A stretch of DNA of 64,000 bases from Haliclystus octoradiatus (GCA_916610825.1 OU744446.1:21833223-21897222); one strand, 5' to 3'. Shown: positions 1 through 10,869, numbered from the stretch's first letter. Made by a program: numbers and translations. The notes: generated by a model not told the origin, from the sequence alone.

Positions 1-58
1 ATCAAGCATTGTTTTAGGTCAGTTCGAGCTGTTTTTGAAAAATTCGAATTCCCTTGGG

Positions 59-97
59 AATTAAGCATTGTTTTTTCTCATTTTTCATACCCAAGGG
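59..97 (+). repeat. 39-bp truncated monomer class (HOR landmark)
   Basis: This unit lacks about 20 bp between the second T-run and the CCCTTGGG core, and ends CATACCCAAGGG. It is the best landmark in the array. The C of CATAC falls at 86, 1068, 1343, 1677, 2601, 3816, 7386, 13609, 14592, 14922, 15255, 16352, 17448, 19016, 19761, 21330, 23430, 24116, 24743, 25370, 25997, 26978, 28785, 29943, 31749, 32907, 34948, 36223, 39033, 39542, 40170, 42272, 44220, 44494, 45296, 45570, 48028, 48302, 53425, 53641, 57411, 57685 and 60197. The core is TACCC-AA-GGGTA, so the spacer is AA rather than TT. Confidence 0.93.
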
Positions 98-156
98 TAC
101 AAAGCATTGTTTTTAGTCATTTTAAGCTGTTTTTGTGAAATTCGAATTCCCTTGGG
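98..156 (+). repeat. partner monomer following the truncated unit
   Basis: This is a 59-bp unit that begins TACAAAGCATTG instead of AATTAAGCATTG and carries TTTTTAGTC, TTTTAAGC and usually TTTGTGAAATTC. It follows the 39-bp unit nearly every time, so the two behave as a fixed 98-bp pair. Right of the gap some copies begin TACAGAGTATTG or carry AGCATAG. Confidence 0.88.
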
Positions 157-215
157 AACTGGGCATTGTTTTTGGTCATTTTGAGCTGTTTTTGAAAAAT
201 TCAAATTCCCTTGGG
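157..215 (+). repeat. AACTGGGC monomer class
   Basis: This is a 59-bp unit starting AACTGGGCATTG and usually continuing with TTTTTGGTC. It usually ends with CAAATTC, so it generally lacks both the CpG and the EcoRI site. The unit before it commonly has GTAAAATTCG. This linkage of distant variants marks it as an inherited subfamily rather than random drift. A one-base-shorter form (GGGACTGGGC) occurs at about 5651, 9221 and 10398. Confidence 0.88.
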
Positions 216-509
216 AATTAAGCATTGTTTTAGGTCATTTTGAAATGTTTTTGAAAAATTCAAATTCCCTTGGGAATTAAGCATTGTTTTAGGTCATTTT
301 GAGCTGTTTTTGAAAAATTCAAATTCCCTTGGGAATTAAGCATTGTTTTAGGTCATTTTGAAATGTTTTTGAAAAATTCGAATTCCCTTGGGAATTAAGC
401 ATTGTTTTAGGTCATTTTGAGCTGTTTTTGAAAAATTCGAATTCCCTTTGGAATTAAGCATTGTTTTAGGTCATTTTGAGCTGTTTTGAAAAATTCGAAT
501 TCCCTTGGG

Positions 510-568
510 AATTAAGCATTGTTTCAGGTCATTTTGAGCTGTTTTTGAAAAATTCAATTTCCCGAGGG
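510..568 (+). repeat. CCCGAGGG-core monomer class
   Basis: This is a 59-bp unit whose core is TTCCC-GA-GGGAA, preceded by TTCAA and usually by GTTTCAGGTC. The CCCGAGGG motif starts at 561, 2153, 11864, 13967, 15727, 17118, 18804, 21118, 27748, 28043, 29201, 30712, 31007, 32165, 33676, 33853, 34206, 35718, 36817, 37406, 38586, 41118 and 43042. None was seen between 2.2 and 11.8 kb, between 21.2 and 27.7 kb, or right of the gap. It has lost the EcoRI site and gained a CpG in the core. Confidence 0.9.
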
Positions 569-980
569 AATTTAGCATTGATTTAGGTCTTTTTGAGCTG
601 TTTTTGAAAAATTCGAATTCCCTTGGGAATTAAACATTATTTTAGGTCATTTTGAGCTGGTTTTGAAAAATTCGAATTCCCTTGGGAATTAAGCATTGTT
701 TTAGGTCATTTTGAGCTGTTTTTGGAAAATTCGAATTCCCTTGGGAACTGGGCATTGTTTTTTGTCATTTTGAGCTGTTTTTGAAAAATTCAAATTCCCT
801 TGGGAATTAAGCATTGTTTTATGTCATTTTGAGCTGTTTTTGAAAAATTCAAATTCCCTTGGGAATTAAGCATTGTTTTAGGTCATTTTGAGCTGTTTTT
901 GAAAAATTCAAATTCCCTTGGGAATTAAGCATTGTTTTAGGTCATGTTGAGCTGTTTTTGAAAAATTCAAATTCCCTTGG

Positions 981-1740
981 GAATCAAGCATTGTTTTAGG
1001 TCATTTTGAACTGTTTTTGAAAAATTCGAATTCCCTTGGGAATTAAGCATTGTTTTTTCTCATTTTTCATACCCAAGGGTACAAAGCATTGTTTTTAGTC
1101 ATTTTAAGCTGTTTTTGTGAAATTCGAATTCCCTTGGGAACTGGGCATTGTTTTTGGTCATTTTGAGCTGTTTTTGAAAAATTCAAATTCCCTTGGGAAT
1201 TAAGCATTGTTTTAGGTCATTTTGAGCTGTTTTTGAAAAATTCAAATTCCCTTGGGAATCAAGCATTGTTTTAGGTCATTTCGAGCTGTTTTTGAAAAAT
1301 TCGAATTCCCTTGGGAATTAAGCATTGTTTTTTCTCATTTTTCATACCCAAGGGTACAAAGCATTGTTTTTAGTCATTTTAAGCTGTTTTTGTGAAATTC
1401 GAGTTCCCTTGGGAACTGGGCATTGTTTTTGGTCATTTTGAGCTGTTTTTGAAAAATTCAAATTCCCTTGGGAATTAAGCATTGTTTTAGGTCATTTTGA
1501 GCTGTTTTTGAAAAATTCAAATTCCCTTGGGAATTAAGCATTGTTTTAGGTCATTTTGAGCTGTTTTTGAAAAATTCAAATTCCCTTGGGAATCAAGCAT
1601 TGTTTTAGGTCATTTCGAGCTGTTTTTGAAAAATTCGAATTCCCTTGGGAATTAAGCATTGTTTTTTCTCATTTTTCATACCCAAGGGTACAAAGCATTG
1701 TTTTTAGTCATTTTAAGCTGTTTTTGTGAAATTCGAATTC
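981..1740 (+). repeat. short HOR of 275/334 bp
   Basis: The pattern GGGAATCAAGC followed by a truncated unit recurs. GAATCAAG lies at about 981, 1256 and 1590, and CATAC at 1068, 1343 and 1677. The spacings are 275 and 334 bp, differing by one 59-bp unit. This is a five-unit HOR with a six-unit variant. Confidence 0.8.
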
Positions 1741-2573
1741 CCTTGGGAACTGGGCATTGTTTTTGGTCATTTTGAGCTGTTTTTGAAAAATTCAAATTCC
1801 CTTGGGAATTAAGCATTGTTTTAGGTCATTTTGAAATGTTTTTGGAAAATTCGAATTCCCTTGGGAATTAAGCATTGTTTTAGGTCATTTTGAGCTGTTT
1901 TTGAAAAATTCGAATTCCCTTGGGAATTAAGCATTGTTTTAGGTCATTTTGAGCTGTTTTTGAAAAATTCGAATTCCCTTGGGAATTAAGCATTGTTTCA
2001 GGTCATTTTGAGCTGTTTTTGAAAAATTCAAATTCCCTTGGGAATTAAGCATTGTTTTAGGTCATTTTGAGCTGTTTTTGAAAAATTCGAATTCCCTTGG
2101 GAATTAAGCATTGTTTCAGGTCATTTTGAGCTGTTTTTGAAAAATTCAATTTCCCGAGGGAATTTAGCATTGTTTTAGGTCATTTTGAGCTGTTTTTGAA
2201 AAAGTTGAATTCCCTTGGGAATTAAACATTATTTCAGGTCATTTTGAGCTGGTTTTGAAAAATTCGAATTCCCTTGGGAATTAAGCATTGTTTTAGGTCA
2301 TTTTGAGCTGTTTTTGTAAAATTCGAATTCCCTTGGGAACTGGGCATTGTTTTTGGTCATTTTGAGCTGTTTTTGAAAAATTCAAGTTCCCTTGGGAATT
2401 AAGCATTGTTTTAGGTCATTTTGAACTGTTTTTGAAAAATTCGAATTCCCTTGGGAATTAAGCATTGTTTTAGGTCATTTTGAGCTGTTTTTGAAAAATT
2501 CGAATTCCCTTGGGAATTAAGCATTGTTTTAGGTCATTTTGAGCTGTTTTTGCAAAATTCGAATTCCCTTGGG
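1741..2573 (+). repeat. mixed standard-unit stretch
   Basis: This is about 14 standard or lightly varied units, including one CCCGAGGG unit at 2153 and a unit with AAGTTGAATTC near 2207 that I did not see elsewhere. It has no clear internal higher period and nothing other than satellite. Confidence 0.7.
1866..1924 (+). repeat. standard 59-bp monomer (type example)
   Basis: This is a clean example of the majority unit, from AATTAAGCATTG to CCCTTGGG. GC is 19 of 59 bases. It has T-runs at unit bases 13-16, 23-26 and 33-37, an A-run at 39-43, the palindrome AATTCGAATT at 42-51 and an EcoRI site GAATTC at 47-52. Its last 11 bases plus the first bases of the next unit make the dyad AATTCCC-TT-GGGAATT. 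The start is arbitrary in a tandem array, and I chose AATTAAGC for convenience. Confidence 0.95.
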
Positions 2574-2729
2574 AATTAAGCATTGTTTTTTCTCATTTTT
2601 CATACCCAAGGGTACAAAGCATTGTTTTTAGTCATTTTAAGCTGTATTTGTGAAATTCAAAATCCCTTGGGAATTAAGCATTGTTTTTGTCATTTTGAGC
2701 TGATTTTGTAAAATTCGAATTCTCTTGGG

Positions 2730-2788
2730 AATTAGGCATTGTTTTTGATCGGTTTAAGCTGTTTTCATAAAATTCGAATTCCCTTAGG
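2730..2788 (+). repeat. GATCGG monomer class
   Basis: This is a 59-bp unit starting AATTAGGCATTG with TTTTTGATCGGTTTAAGC. It carries a second CpG and a GATC site not found in standard units. It usually follows a 58-bp unit ending in CTCTTGGG. In 27-36 kb a related form reads GATCATTTTAAGC and is followed by TCCGAATTC. Confidence 0.87.
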
Positions 2789-2965
2789 AATTAAGCATTG
2801 TTTTAGGTCATTTTGAGCTGTTTTTGAAAAATTCAAATTCCCTTGGGAATTAAGCATTGTTTTAGGTCATTTTGAGCTGTTTTTGAAAAATTCGAATTCC
2901 CTTGGGAATTAAGCATTGTTTTAGGTCATTTTGAGCTGTTTTTGTAAAATTCGAATTCCCTTGGG

Positions 2966-3023
2966 AATTAAGCATTGTTTTTGTCATTTTGAGCTGATTT
3001 TGTAAAATTCGAATTCCCTTGGG
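2966..3023 (+). repeat. 58-bp monomer class (TTTTTGTC)
   Basis: This unit is one base shorter than standard: GTTTTAGGTC is replaced by GTTTTTGTC, usually together with GCTGATTTTG and GTAAAATTC downstream. It recurs throughout the window, about once per 7 to 12 units in the HOR domains. Six copies occur in each 2,314-bp repeat, which accounts for that repeat's exact length. The change removes a TTA (a stop codon on the minus strand), and this is why antisense open frames span these units. Confidence 0.92.
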
Positions 3024-3419
3024 AATTAAGCATTGTTTTAAGTCATTTTGAGCTGTTTTTGTAAAATTCGAATTCCCTTGGGAATTAAGCATTGTTTTAG
3101 GTCATTTTGAGCTGTTTTTGAAAAATTCGAATTCCCTTGGGAATTAAGCATTGTTTTAGGTCATTTTGAGCTGTTTTTGTAAAATTCGAATTCCCTTGGG
3201 AACTGGGCATTGTTTTTGGTCATTTTGAGCTGTTTTTGAAAAATTCAAATTCCCTTGGGAATTAAGCATTGTTTTAGGTCATTTTGAGCTGTTTTTGAAA
3301 AATTCGAATTCCCTTGGGAATTAAGCATTGTTTTAGGTCATTTTGAGCTGTTTTTGAAAAATTTGAATTCCTTTGGGAATTAAGCATTGTTTTAGGTCAT
3401 TTTGAGCTGTTTTTGTAAA

Positions 3420-6125
3420 ATTCGAATTCCCTTGGGAACTGGGCATTGTTTTTGGTCATTTTGAGCTGTTTTTGAAAAATTCAAATTCCCTTGGGAATTA
3501 AGCATTGTTTTATGTCATTTTGAGCTGTTTTTGAAAAATTCAAATTCCCTTGGGAATTAAGCATTGTTTTAGGTCATTTTGAGCTGTTTTTGAAAAATTC
3601 GAATTCCCTTGGGAATTAAGCCTTGTTTTAGGTCATTTTGAGCTGTTTTTGTAAAATTCGAATTCCCTTGGGAATTAAGCATTGTTTTTGTCATTTTGAG
3701 CTGATTTTGTAAAATTCGAATTCCCTTGGGAGTTAGCATTGTTTTAGGTCATTTTGAGCTGTTTTTGAAAAATTCGAATTCCCTTGGGAATTAAGCATTG
3801 TTTTTTCTCATTTTTCATACCCAAGGGTACAAAGCATTGTTCTTAGTCATTTTAAGCTGTTTTTGTGAAATTCGAATTCCCTTGGGAATTAAGCATTGTT
3901 TTTGTCATTTTGAGCTGATTTTGAAAAATTCGAATTCCCTTGGGAATTAAGCATTGTTTTTGGTCATTTTGAGCTGTTTTTGAAAAATTCGAATTCCCTT
4001 GGGAATTAAGCATTATTTTAGGTCATTTTGAGCTGGTTTTGAAAAACTCGAATTCCCTTGGGAATTAAGCATTGTTTTAGGTTATTTTGAGCTGTTTTTG
4101 AAAAATTCGAATTCCCTTAGGAATTAAGCATTGTTTTAGGTCATTTTGAGCTGTTTTTGTAAAATTCGAATTCCCTTGGGAATTAAGCATTGTTTTTGTC
4201 ATTTTGAGCTGATTTTGTAAAATTCGAATTCCCTTGGGAATTAAGCATTGTTTTAAGTCATTTTGAGCTGTTTTTGTAAAATTTGAATTCCCTTGGGAAT
4301 TGAGCATTGTTTTAGGTCATTTTGAGCTGTTTTTGAAAAATTTGAATTCCCTTGGGAATTAAGCATTGTTTTAGGTCATTTTGAGCTGTTTTTGTAAAAT
4401 TCGAATTCCCTTGGGAACTGGGCATTGTTTTTGGTCATTTTGAGCTGTTTTTGAAAAATTCAAATTCCCTTGGGAATTAAGCATTGTTTTAAGTCATTTT
4501 GAGCTGTTTTTGTAAAATTCGAATTCCCTTGAGAATTAAGCATTGTTTTAGGTCATTTTGAGCTGTTTTTGAAAAAATTGAATTCCCTTGGGAATTAAGC
4601 ATTGTTTTAGGTCATTTTGAGCTGTTTTTGTAAAATTTGAATTCCCTTGGGAACTGGGCATTGTTTTTGGTCATTTTGAGCTGTTTTTGAAAAATTCAAA
4701 TTCCCTTGGGAATTAAGCATTGTTTTAAGTCATTTTGAGCTGTTTTTGTAAAATTCGAATTCCCTTGGGAATTAAGCATTGTTTTAGGTCATTTTGAGCT
4801 GTTTTGAAAAATTTGAATTCCTTTGGGAATTAAGCATTGTTTAAGGTCATTTTGGGCTGTTTTTGTGAAATTCGAATTCCCTTGGGAACTGGGCATTGCT
4901 TTTGGTCATTTTGAGCTGTTTTTGAAAAATTCAAATTCCCTTGGGAATTAAGAATTGTTTTAGGTCATTTTGAACTGTTTTTGAAAAATTCGAATACCCT
5001 TGGGAATTAAACATTGTTTTAGGTCATTTTGAGCTGTTTTTGAAAAATTCGAATTCCCTTGGGAATTAAGCATTGTTTTAGGTCATTTTGAGCTGTTTTT
5101 GAAAAATTCGAATTCCCTTGGGAATTAAGCATTGTTTTAGGTCATTTTGAGCTGGTTTTGAAAAATTTGAATTCCCTTGGGAATTATGCATTGTTTTAGG
5201 TTATTTTGAGCTGTTTTTGAAAAATTCGAATTCCCTTGGGAATTAAGCATTGTTTTAGGTCATTTTGAGCTGTTTTTGAAAAATTCGAATTCCCTTGGGA
5301 ATTAAGCATTGTTTTTGTCATTTTGAGCTGATTTTGTAAAATTCGAATTCCCTTGGGAATTAAGCATTGTTTTAGGTCATTTTGAGCTGTTTTTGTAAAA
5401 TTTGAATTCCCTTGGGAATTGAGCATTGTTTTAGGTCATTTTGAGCTGTTTTTGAAAAATTTGAATTCCCTTGGGAATTAAGCATTGTTTTAGGTCATTT
5501 TGAACTGTTTTTGAAAAATTCGAATTCCCTTGGGAATTAAGCATTGTTTTAGGTCATTTTGAGCTGTTTTTGAAAAATTTGAATTCCTTTGGGAATTAAG
5601 CATTGTTTTAGGTCATTTTGAGCTGTTTTTGTAAAATTCGAATTCCCTTGGGACTGGGCATTGTTTTTGGTCATTTTGAACTGTTTTTGAAAAATTCAAA
5701 TTCCCTTGGGAATTAAGCATTGTTTTATGTCATTTTGAGCTGTTTTTGAAAAATTCAAATTCCCTTGGGAATTAAGCATTGTTTTAGGTCATTTTGAGCT
5801 GTTTTTGAAAAATTCGAATTCCCTTGGGAATTAAGCCTTGTTTTAGGTCATTTTGAGCTGTTTATGTAAAATTCGAATTCCCTTGGGAATTAAGCATTGT
5901 TTTTGTCATTTTGAGCTGATTTTGTAAAATTCGAATTCCCTTGGGAATTAAGCATTGTTTTAAGTCATTTTGAGCTGTTTTTGAAAAATTTGAATTCCTT
6001 TGGGAATTAAGCATTGTTTTAGGTCATTTTGAGCTGTTTTTGTAAAATTCGAATTCCCTTGGGAACTGGGCATTGTTTTTGGTCATTTTGAACTGTTTTC
6101 GAAAAATTCAAATTCCCTTGGGAAT
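3420..6125 (+). repeat. 3,570-bp offset repeat, copy 1
   Basis: About 2.7 kb pairs with 6990-9695 at a constant offset of 3,570 bp. Checked anchors are the truncated units 3816/7386, GGACTGGGC 5651/9221 and AGCCTTG near 3620/7190. Differences are a few scattered single bases. The match fades left of about 3,400 and right of about 6,125. Confidence 0.87.
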
Positions 6126-6989
6126 TAAGCATTGTTTTATGTCATTTTGAGCTGTTTTTGAAAAATTCAAATTCCCATGGGAATTAAGCATTGTTTTAGG
6201 TCATTTTGAGCTGTTTTTGAAAAATTCGAATTCCCTTGGGAATTAAGCCTTGTTTTAGGTCATTTTGAGCTGTTTTTGTAAAATTCGAATTCCCTTAGGA
6301 ATTAAGCATTGTTTTTGTCATTTTGAGCTGATTTTGTAAAATTCGAATTCCCTTGGGAATTAAGCATTGTTTTAAGTCATTTTGAGCTGTTTTTGTAAAA
6401 ATCGTATTCCCTTGGGAATTAAGCATTGTTTTAGGTCATTTTGAGCTGTTTTTGAAAAATTTGAATTACCTTGGGAATTAAGCATTGTTTTAGGTCATTT
6501 TGAGCTGTTTTTGTAAAATTCGAATTCCCTTGGGAACTGGGCATTGTTTTTGGTCATTTTGAGCTGTTTTTGAAAAATTCAAATTCCCTTGGGAATTAAG
6601 CATTGTTTTATGTCATTTTGAGCTGTTTTTGTAAAATTCGAATTCCTTTGGGAATTAAGCATTGTTTTAGGTCATTTTGAGCTGTTTTTGAAAAATTTGA
6701 ATTCCCTTGGGAATTGAGAATTGTTTTAGGGCATTTTGAGCTGTTTTTGTAAAATTCGAATTCCCTTGGGAACTGGGCATTGTTTTTGGTCATTTTGAGC
6801 TGTTTTTGAAAAATTCAAATTCCCTTGGGAATTAAGCATTGTTTTAAGTCATTTTGAGCTGTTTTTGTAAAATTCGAATTCCCTTGGGAATTAAGCATTG
6901 TTTTAGGTCATTTTGAGCTGTTTTTGAAAAATTTGAATTCCCTTGGGAATTAAGCATTGTTTAAGGTCATTTTGAGCTGTTTTTGAAAA
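6126..6989 (+). repeat. block shared with 10.87-11.72 kb
   Basis: This matches downstream sequence at an offset of 4,747 bp (3,570 + 1,177). The rare ATCGTATTCC is at 6401 and 11148, and the rare TTTTAGGGCATTTTG near 6725 and 11472. Its order is AACTGGGC, standard, 58-bp and TTTGAATTC units. Confidence 0.82.
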
Positions 6990-9695
6990 ACTCGAATTCC
7001 CTTGGGAACTGGGCATTGTTTTTGGTCATTTTGAGCTGTTTTTGAAAAATTCAAATTCCCTTGGGAATTAAGCATTGTTTTATGTCATTTTGAGCTGTTT
7101 TTGAAAAATTCAAATTCCCTTGGGAATTAAGCATTGTTTTAGGTTATTTTGAGCTGTTTTTGAAAAATTCGAATTCCCTTGGGAATTAAGCCTTGTTTTA
7201 GGTCATTTTGAGCTGTTTTTGTAAAATTCGAATTCCCTTGGGAATTAAGCATTGTTTTTGTCATTTTGAGCTGATTTTGTAAAATTCGAATTCCCTTGGG
7301 AGTTAGCATTGTTTTAGGTCATTTTGAGCTGTTTTTGAAAAATTCGAATTCCCTTGGGAATTAAGCATTGTTTTTTCTCATTTTTCATACCCAAGGGTAC
7401 AAAGCATTGTTCTTAGTCATTTTAAGCTGTTTTTGTGAAATTCGAATTCCCTTGGGAATTAAGCATTGTTTTTGTCATTTTGAGCTGATTTTGAAAAATT
7501 CGAATTCCCTTGGGAATTAAGCATTGTTTTTGGTCATTTTGAGCTGTTTTTGAAAAATTCGAATTCCCTTGGGAATTAAGCATTATTTTAGGTCATTTTG
7601 AGCTGGTTTTGAAAAATTTGAATTCCCTTGGGAATTATGCATTGTTTTAGGTTATTTTGAGCTGTTTTTGAAAAATTCGAATTCCCTTAGGAATTAAGCA
7701 TTGTTTTAGGTCATTTTGAGCTGTTTTTGTAAAATTCGAATTCCCTTGGGAATTAAGCATTGTTTTTGTCATTTTGAGCTGTTTTTGTAAAATTCGAATT
7801 CCCTTGGGAATTAAGCATTGTTTTAAGTCATTTTGAGCTGTTCTTGTAAAATTTGAATTCCCTTGGGAATTGAGCATTGTTTTAGGTCATTTTGAGCTGT
7901 TTTTGAAAAATTTGAATTCCCTTGGGAATTAAGCATTGTTTTAGGTCATTTTGAGCTGTTTTTGTAAAATTCGAATTCCCTTGGGAACTGGGCATTGTTT
8001 TTGGTCATTTTGAGCTGTTTTTGAAAAATTCAAATTCCCTTGGGAATTAAGCATTGTTTTAAGTCATTTTGAGCTGTTTTTGTAAAATTCGAATTCCCTT
8101 GAGAATTAATCATTGTTTTAGGTCATTTTGAGCTGTTTTTGAAAAAATTGAATTCCCTTGGGAATTAAGCATTGTTTTAGGTCATTTTGAGCTGTTTTTG
8201 TAAAATTTGAATTCCCTTGGGAACTGGGCATTGTTTTTGGTCATTTTGAGCTGTTTTTGAAAAATTCAAATTCCCTTGGGAATTAAGCATTGTTTTAAGT
8301 CATTTTGAGCTGTTTTTGTAAAATTCGAATTCCCTTGGGAATTAAGCATTGTTTTAGGTCATTTTGAGCTGTTTTGAAAAATTTGAATTCCTTTGGGAAT
8401 TAAGCATTGTTTAAGGTCATTTTGGGCTGTTTTTGTGAAATTCGAATTCCCTTGGGAACTGGGCATTGCTTTTGGTCATTTTGAGCTGTTTTTGAAAAAT
8501 TCAAATTCCCTTGGGAATTAAGAATTGTTTTAGGTCATTTTGAACTGTTTTTGAAAAATTCGAATACCCTTGGGAATTAAACATTGTTTTAGGTCATTTT
8601 GAGCTGTTTTTGAAAAATTCGAATTCCCTTGGGAATTAAGCATTGTTTTAGGTCATTTTGAGCTGTTTTTGAAAAATTCGAATTCCCTTGGGAATTAAGC
8701 ATTATTTTAGGTCATTTTGAGCTGGTTTTGAAAAATTTGAATTCCCTTGGGAATTATGCATTGTTTTAGGTTATTTTGAGCTGTTTTTGAAAAATTCGAA
8801 TTCCCTTAGGAATTAAGCATTGTTTTAGGTCATTTTGAGCTGTTTTTGTAAAATTCGAATTCCCTTGGGAATTAAGCATTGTTTTTGTCATTTTGAGCTG
8901 ATTTTGTAAAATTCGAATTCCCTTGGGAATTAAGCATTGTTTTAAGTCATTTTGAGCTGTTTTTGTAAAATTTGAATTCCCTTGGGAATTGAGCATTGTT
9001 TTAGGTCATTTTGAGCTGTTTTTGAAAAATTTGAATTCCCTTGGGAATTAAGCATTGTTTTAGGTCATTTTGAACTGTTTTTGAAAAATTCGAATTCCCT
9101 TGGGAATTAAGCATTGTTTTAGGTCATTTTGAGCTGTTTTTGAAAAATTTGAATTCCTTTGGGAATTAAACATTGTTTTAGGTCATTTTGAGCTGTTTTT
9201 GAAAAATTCGAATTCCCTTGGGACTGGGCATTGTTTTTGGTCATTTTGAACTGTTTTTGAAAAATTCAAATTCCCTTGGGAATTAAGCATTGTTTTATGT
9301 CATTTTGAGCTGTTTTTGAAAAATTCAAATTCCCTTGGGAATTAAGCATTGTTTTAGGTCATTTTGAGCTGTTTTTGAAAAATTCGAATTCCCTTGGGAA
9401 TTAAGCCTTGTTTTAGGTCATTTTGAGCTGTTTATGTAAAATTCGAATTCCCTTGGGAATTAAGCATTGTTTTTGTCATTTTGAGCTGATTTTGTAAAAT
9501 TCGAATTCCCTTGGGAATTAAGCATTGTTTTAAGTCATTTTGAGCTGTTTTTGAAAAATTTGAATTCCTTTGGGAATTAAGCATTGTTTTAGGTCATTTT
9601 GAGCTGTTTTTGTAAAATTCGAATTCCCTTGGGAACTGGGCATTGTTTTTGGTCATTTTGAACTGTTTTTGAAAAATTCAAATTCCCTTGGGAAT
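6990..9695 (+). repeat. 3,570-bp offset repeat, copy 2
   Basis: This is the second copy of the block at 3420-6125, with the same succession of classes, including the truncated unit at 7386 and the GGACTGGGC 58-bp unit at 9221. Its right part (8516-9692) is also the first member of the 1,177-bp tandem pair. Confidence 0.87.
8516..9692 (+). repeat. 1,177-bp HOR, copy 1
   Basis: This is a 20-unit block, of which three units are 58 bp (20 x 59 minus 3 = 1,177). It starts at AATTAAGAATTG and is followed directly by a second copy. Anchors at exactly +1,177 are AATTAAGAATTG 8516/9693 and GGACTGGGC 9221/10398. Confidence 0.88.
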
Positions 9696-10869
9696 TAAGA
9701 ATTGTTTTAGGTCATTTTGAACTGTTTTTGAAAAATTCGAATACCCTTGGGAATTAAACATTGTTTTAGGTCATTTTGAGCTGTTTTTGAAAAATTCGAA
9801 TTCCCTTGGGAATTAAGCATTGTTTTAGGTCATTTTGAGCTGTTTTTGAAAAATTCGAATTCCCTTGGGAATTAAGCATTATTTTAGGTCATTTTGAGCT
9901 GGTTTTGAAAAATTTGAATTCCCTTGGGAATTATGCATTGTTTTAGGTTATTTTGAGCTGTTTTTGAAAAATTCGAATTCCCTTAGGAATTAAGCATTGT
10001 TTTAGGTCATTTTGAGCTGTTTTTGTAAAATTCGAATTCCCTTGGGAATTAAGCATTGTTTTTGTCATTTTGAGCTGATTTTGTAAAATTCGAATTCCCT
10101 TGGGAATTAAGCATTGTTTTAAGTCATTTTGAGCTGTTTTTGTAAAATTTGAATTCCCTTGGGAATTGAGCATTGTTTTAGGTCATTTTGAGCTGTTTTT
10201 GAAAAATTTGAATTCTCTTGGGAATTAAGCATTGTTTTAGGTCATTTTGAACTGTTTTTGAAAAATTCGAATTCCCTTGGGAATTAAGCATTGTTTTAGG
10301 TCATTTTGAGCTGTTTTTGAAAAATTTGAATTCCTTTGGGAATTAAGCATTGTTTTAGGTCATTTTGAGCTGTTTTTGTAAAATTCGAATTCCCTTGGGA
10401 CTGGGCATTGTTTTTGGTCATTTTGAACTGTTTTTGAAAAATTCAAATTCCCTTGGGAATTAAGCATTGTTTTATGTCATTTTGAGCTGTTTTTGAAAAA
10501 TTCAAATTCCCTTGGGAATTAAGCATTGTTTTAGGTCATTTTGAGCTGTTTTTGAAAAATTCGAATTCCCTTGGGAATTAAGCCTTGTTTTAGGTCATTT
10601 TGAGCTGTTTATGTAAAATTCGAATTCCCTTGGGAATTAAGCATTGTTTTTGTCATTTTGAGCTGATTTTGTAAAATTCGAATTCCCTTGGGAATTAAGC
10701 ATTGTTTTAAGTCATTTTGAGCTGTTTTTGAAAAATTTGAATTCCTTTGGGAATTAAGCATTGTTTTAGGTCATTTTGAGCTGTTTTTGTAAAATTCGAA
10801 TTCCCTTGGGAACTGGGCATTGTTTTTGGTCATTTTGAACTGTTTTTGAAAAATTCAAATTCCCTTGGG
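9693..10869 (+). repeat. 1,177-bp HOR, copy 2
   Basis: This directly abuts copy 1 and keeps its length exactly. After its end the sequence continues as the block that follows the single copy at 6.12 kb. This is what a tandem duplication of one 20-unit block by unequal exchange would leave. Confidence 0.88.

Larger units (their letters stand above)
1..1067 (+). repeat. standard-unit block resembling 13.5-14.6 kb
   Basis: The order of landmarks matches 13.5-14.6 kb. Truncated units lie 982 bp apart here (86 and 1068) and 983 bp apart there (13609 and 14592). The distinctive GCATTGATTTAGGTC after a CCCGAGGG unit is at 575 here and 13981 there. The offset is about 13.52 kb at both ends but 13.41 kb in the middle, so two units are placed differently inside. 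Confidence 0.65.
2574..3100 (+). repeat. block shared with 17.4-18.0 kb family
   Basis: After the truncated unit at 2601 comes GCTGTATTTGTGAAATTC, then a CTCTTGGG unit, a GATCGG unit and a CCCTTAGG unit. The same order follows the truncated units at 17448, 19016, 19761 and 21330. The offset to the nearest copy is 14,847 bp. It looks like a displaced fragment of the 2,314-bp HOR. Confidence 0.7.

Noticed and set aside
1866-1940. CENP-B box
   Set aside because: The unit has TTCG followed by GGGA, but with nine bases between instead of eight, and it lacks the CGGG and central A of the box. It is only a loose resemblance.
1866-1940. Heat shock element in TTCGAATTC
   Set aside because: Heat shock elements need GAA/TTC blocks at 5-bp steps with two bases between. 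Here the TTC, GAA and TTC blocks touch.
2862-3092. Antisense open reading frames of 61-76 codons, repeated across the window
   Set aside because: They are made wholly of satellite units, recur with the HOR, and their length follows from the 58/59-bp unit order and the loss of one minus-strand stop. No domain, unique sequence or start context supports a gene.
6715-6735. Telomere-like TTTTAGGG
   Set aside because: It appears only as a rare one-base variant of TTTTAGGTC, spaced by whole satellite units. There is no tandem run of a 6-8 bp telomere motif.
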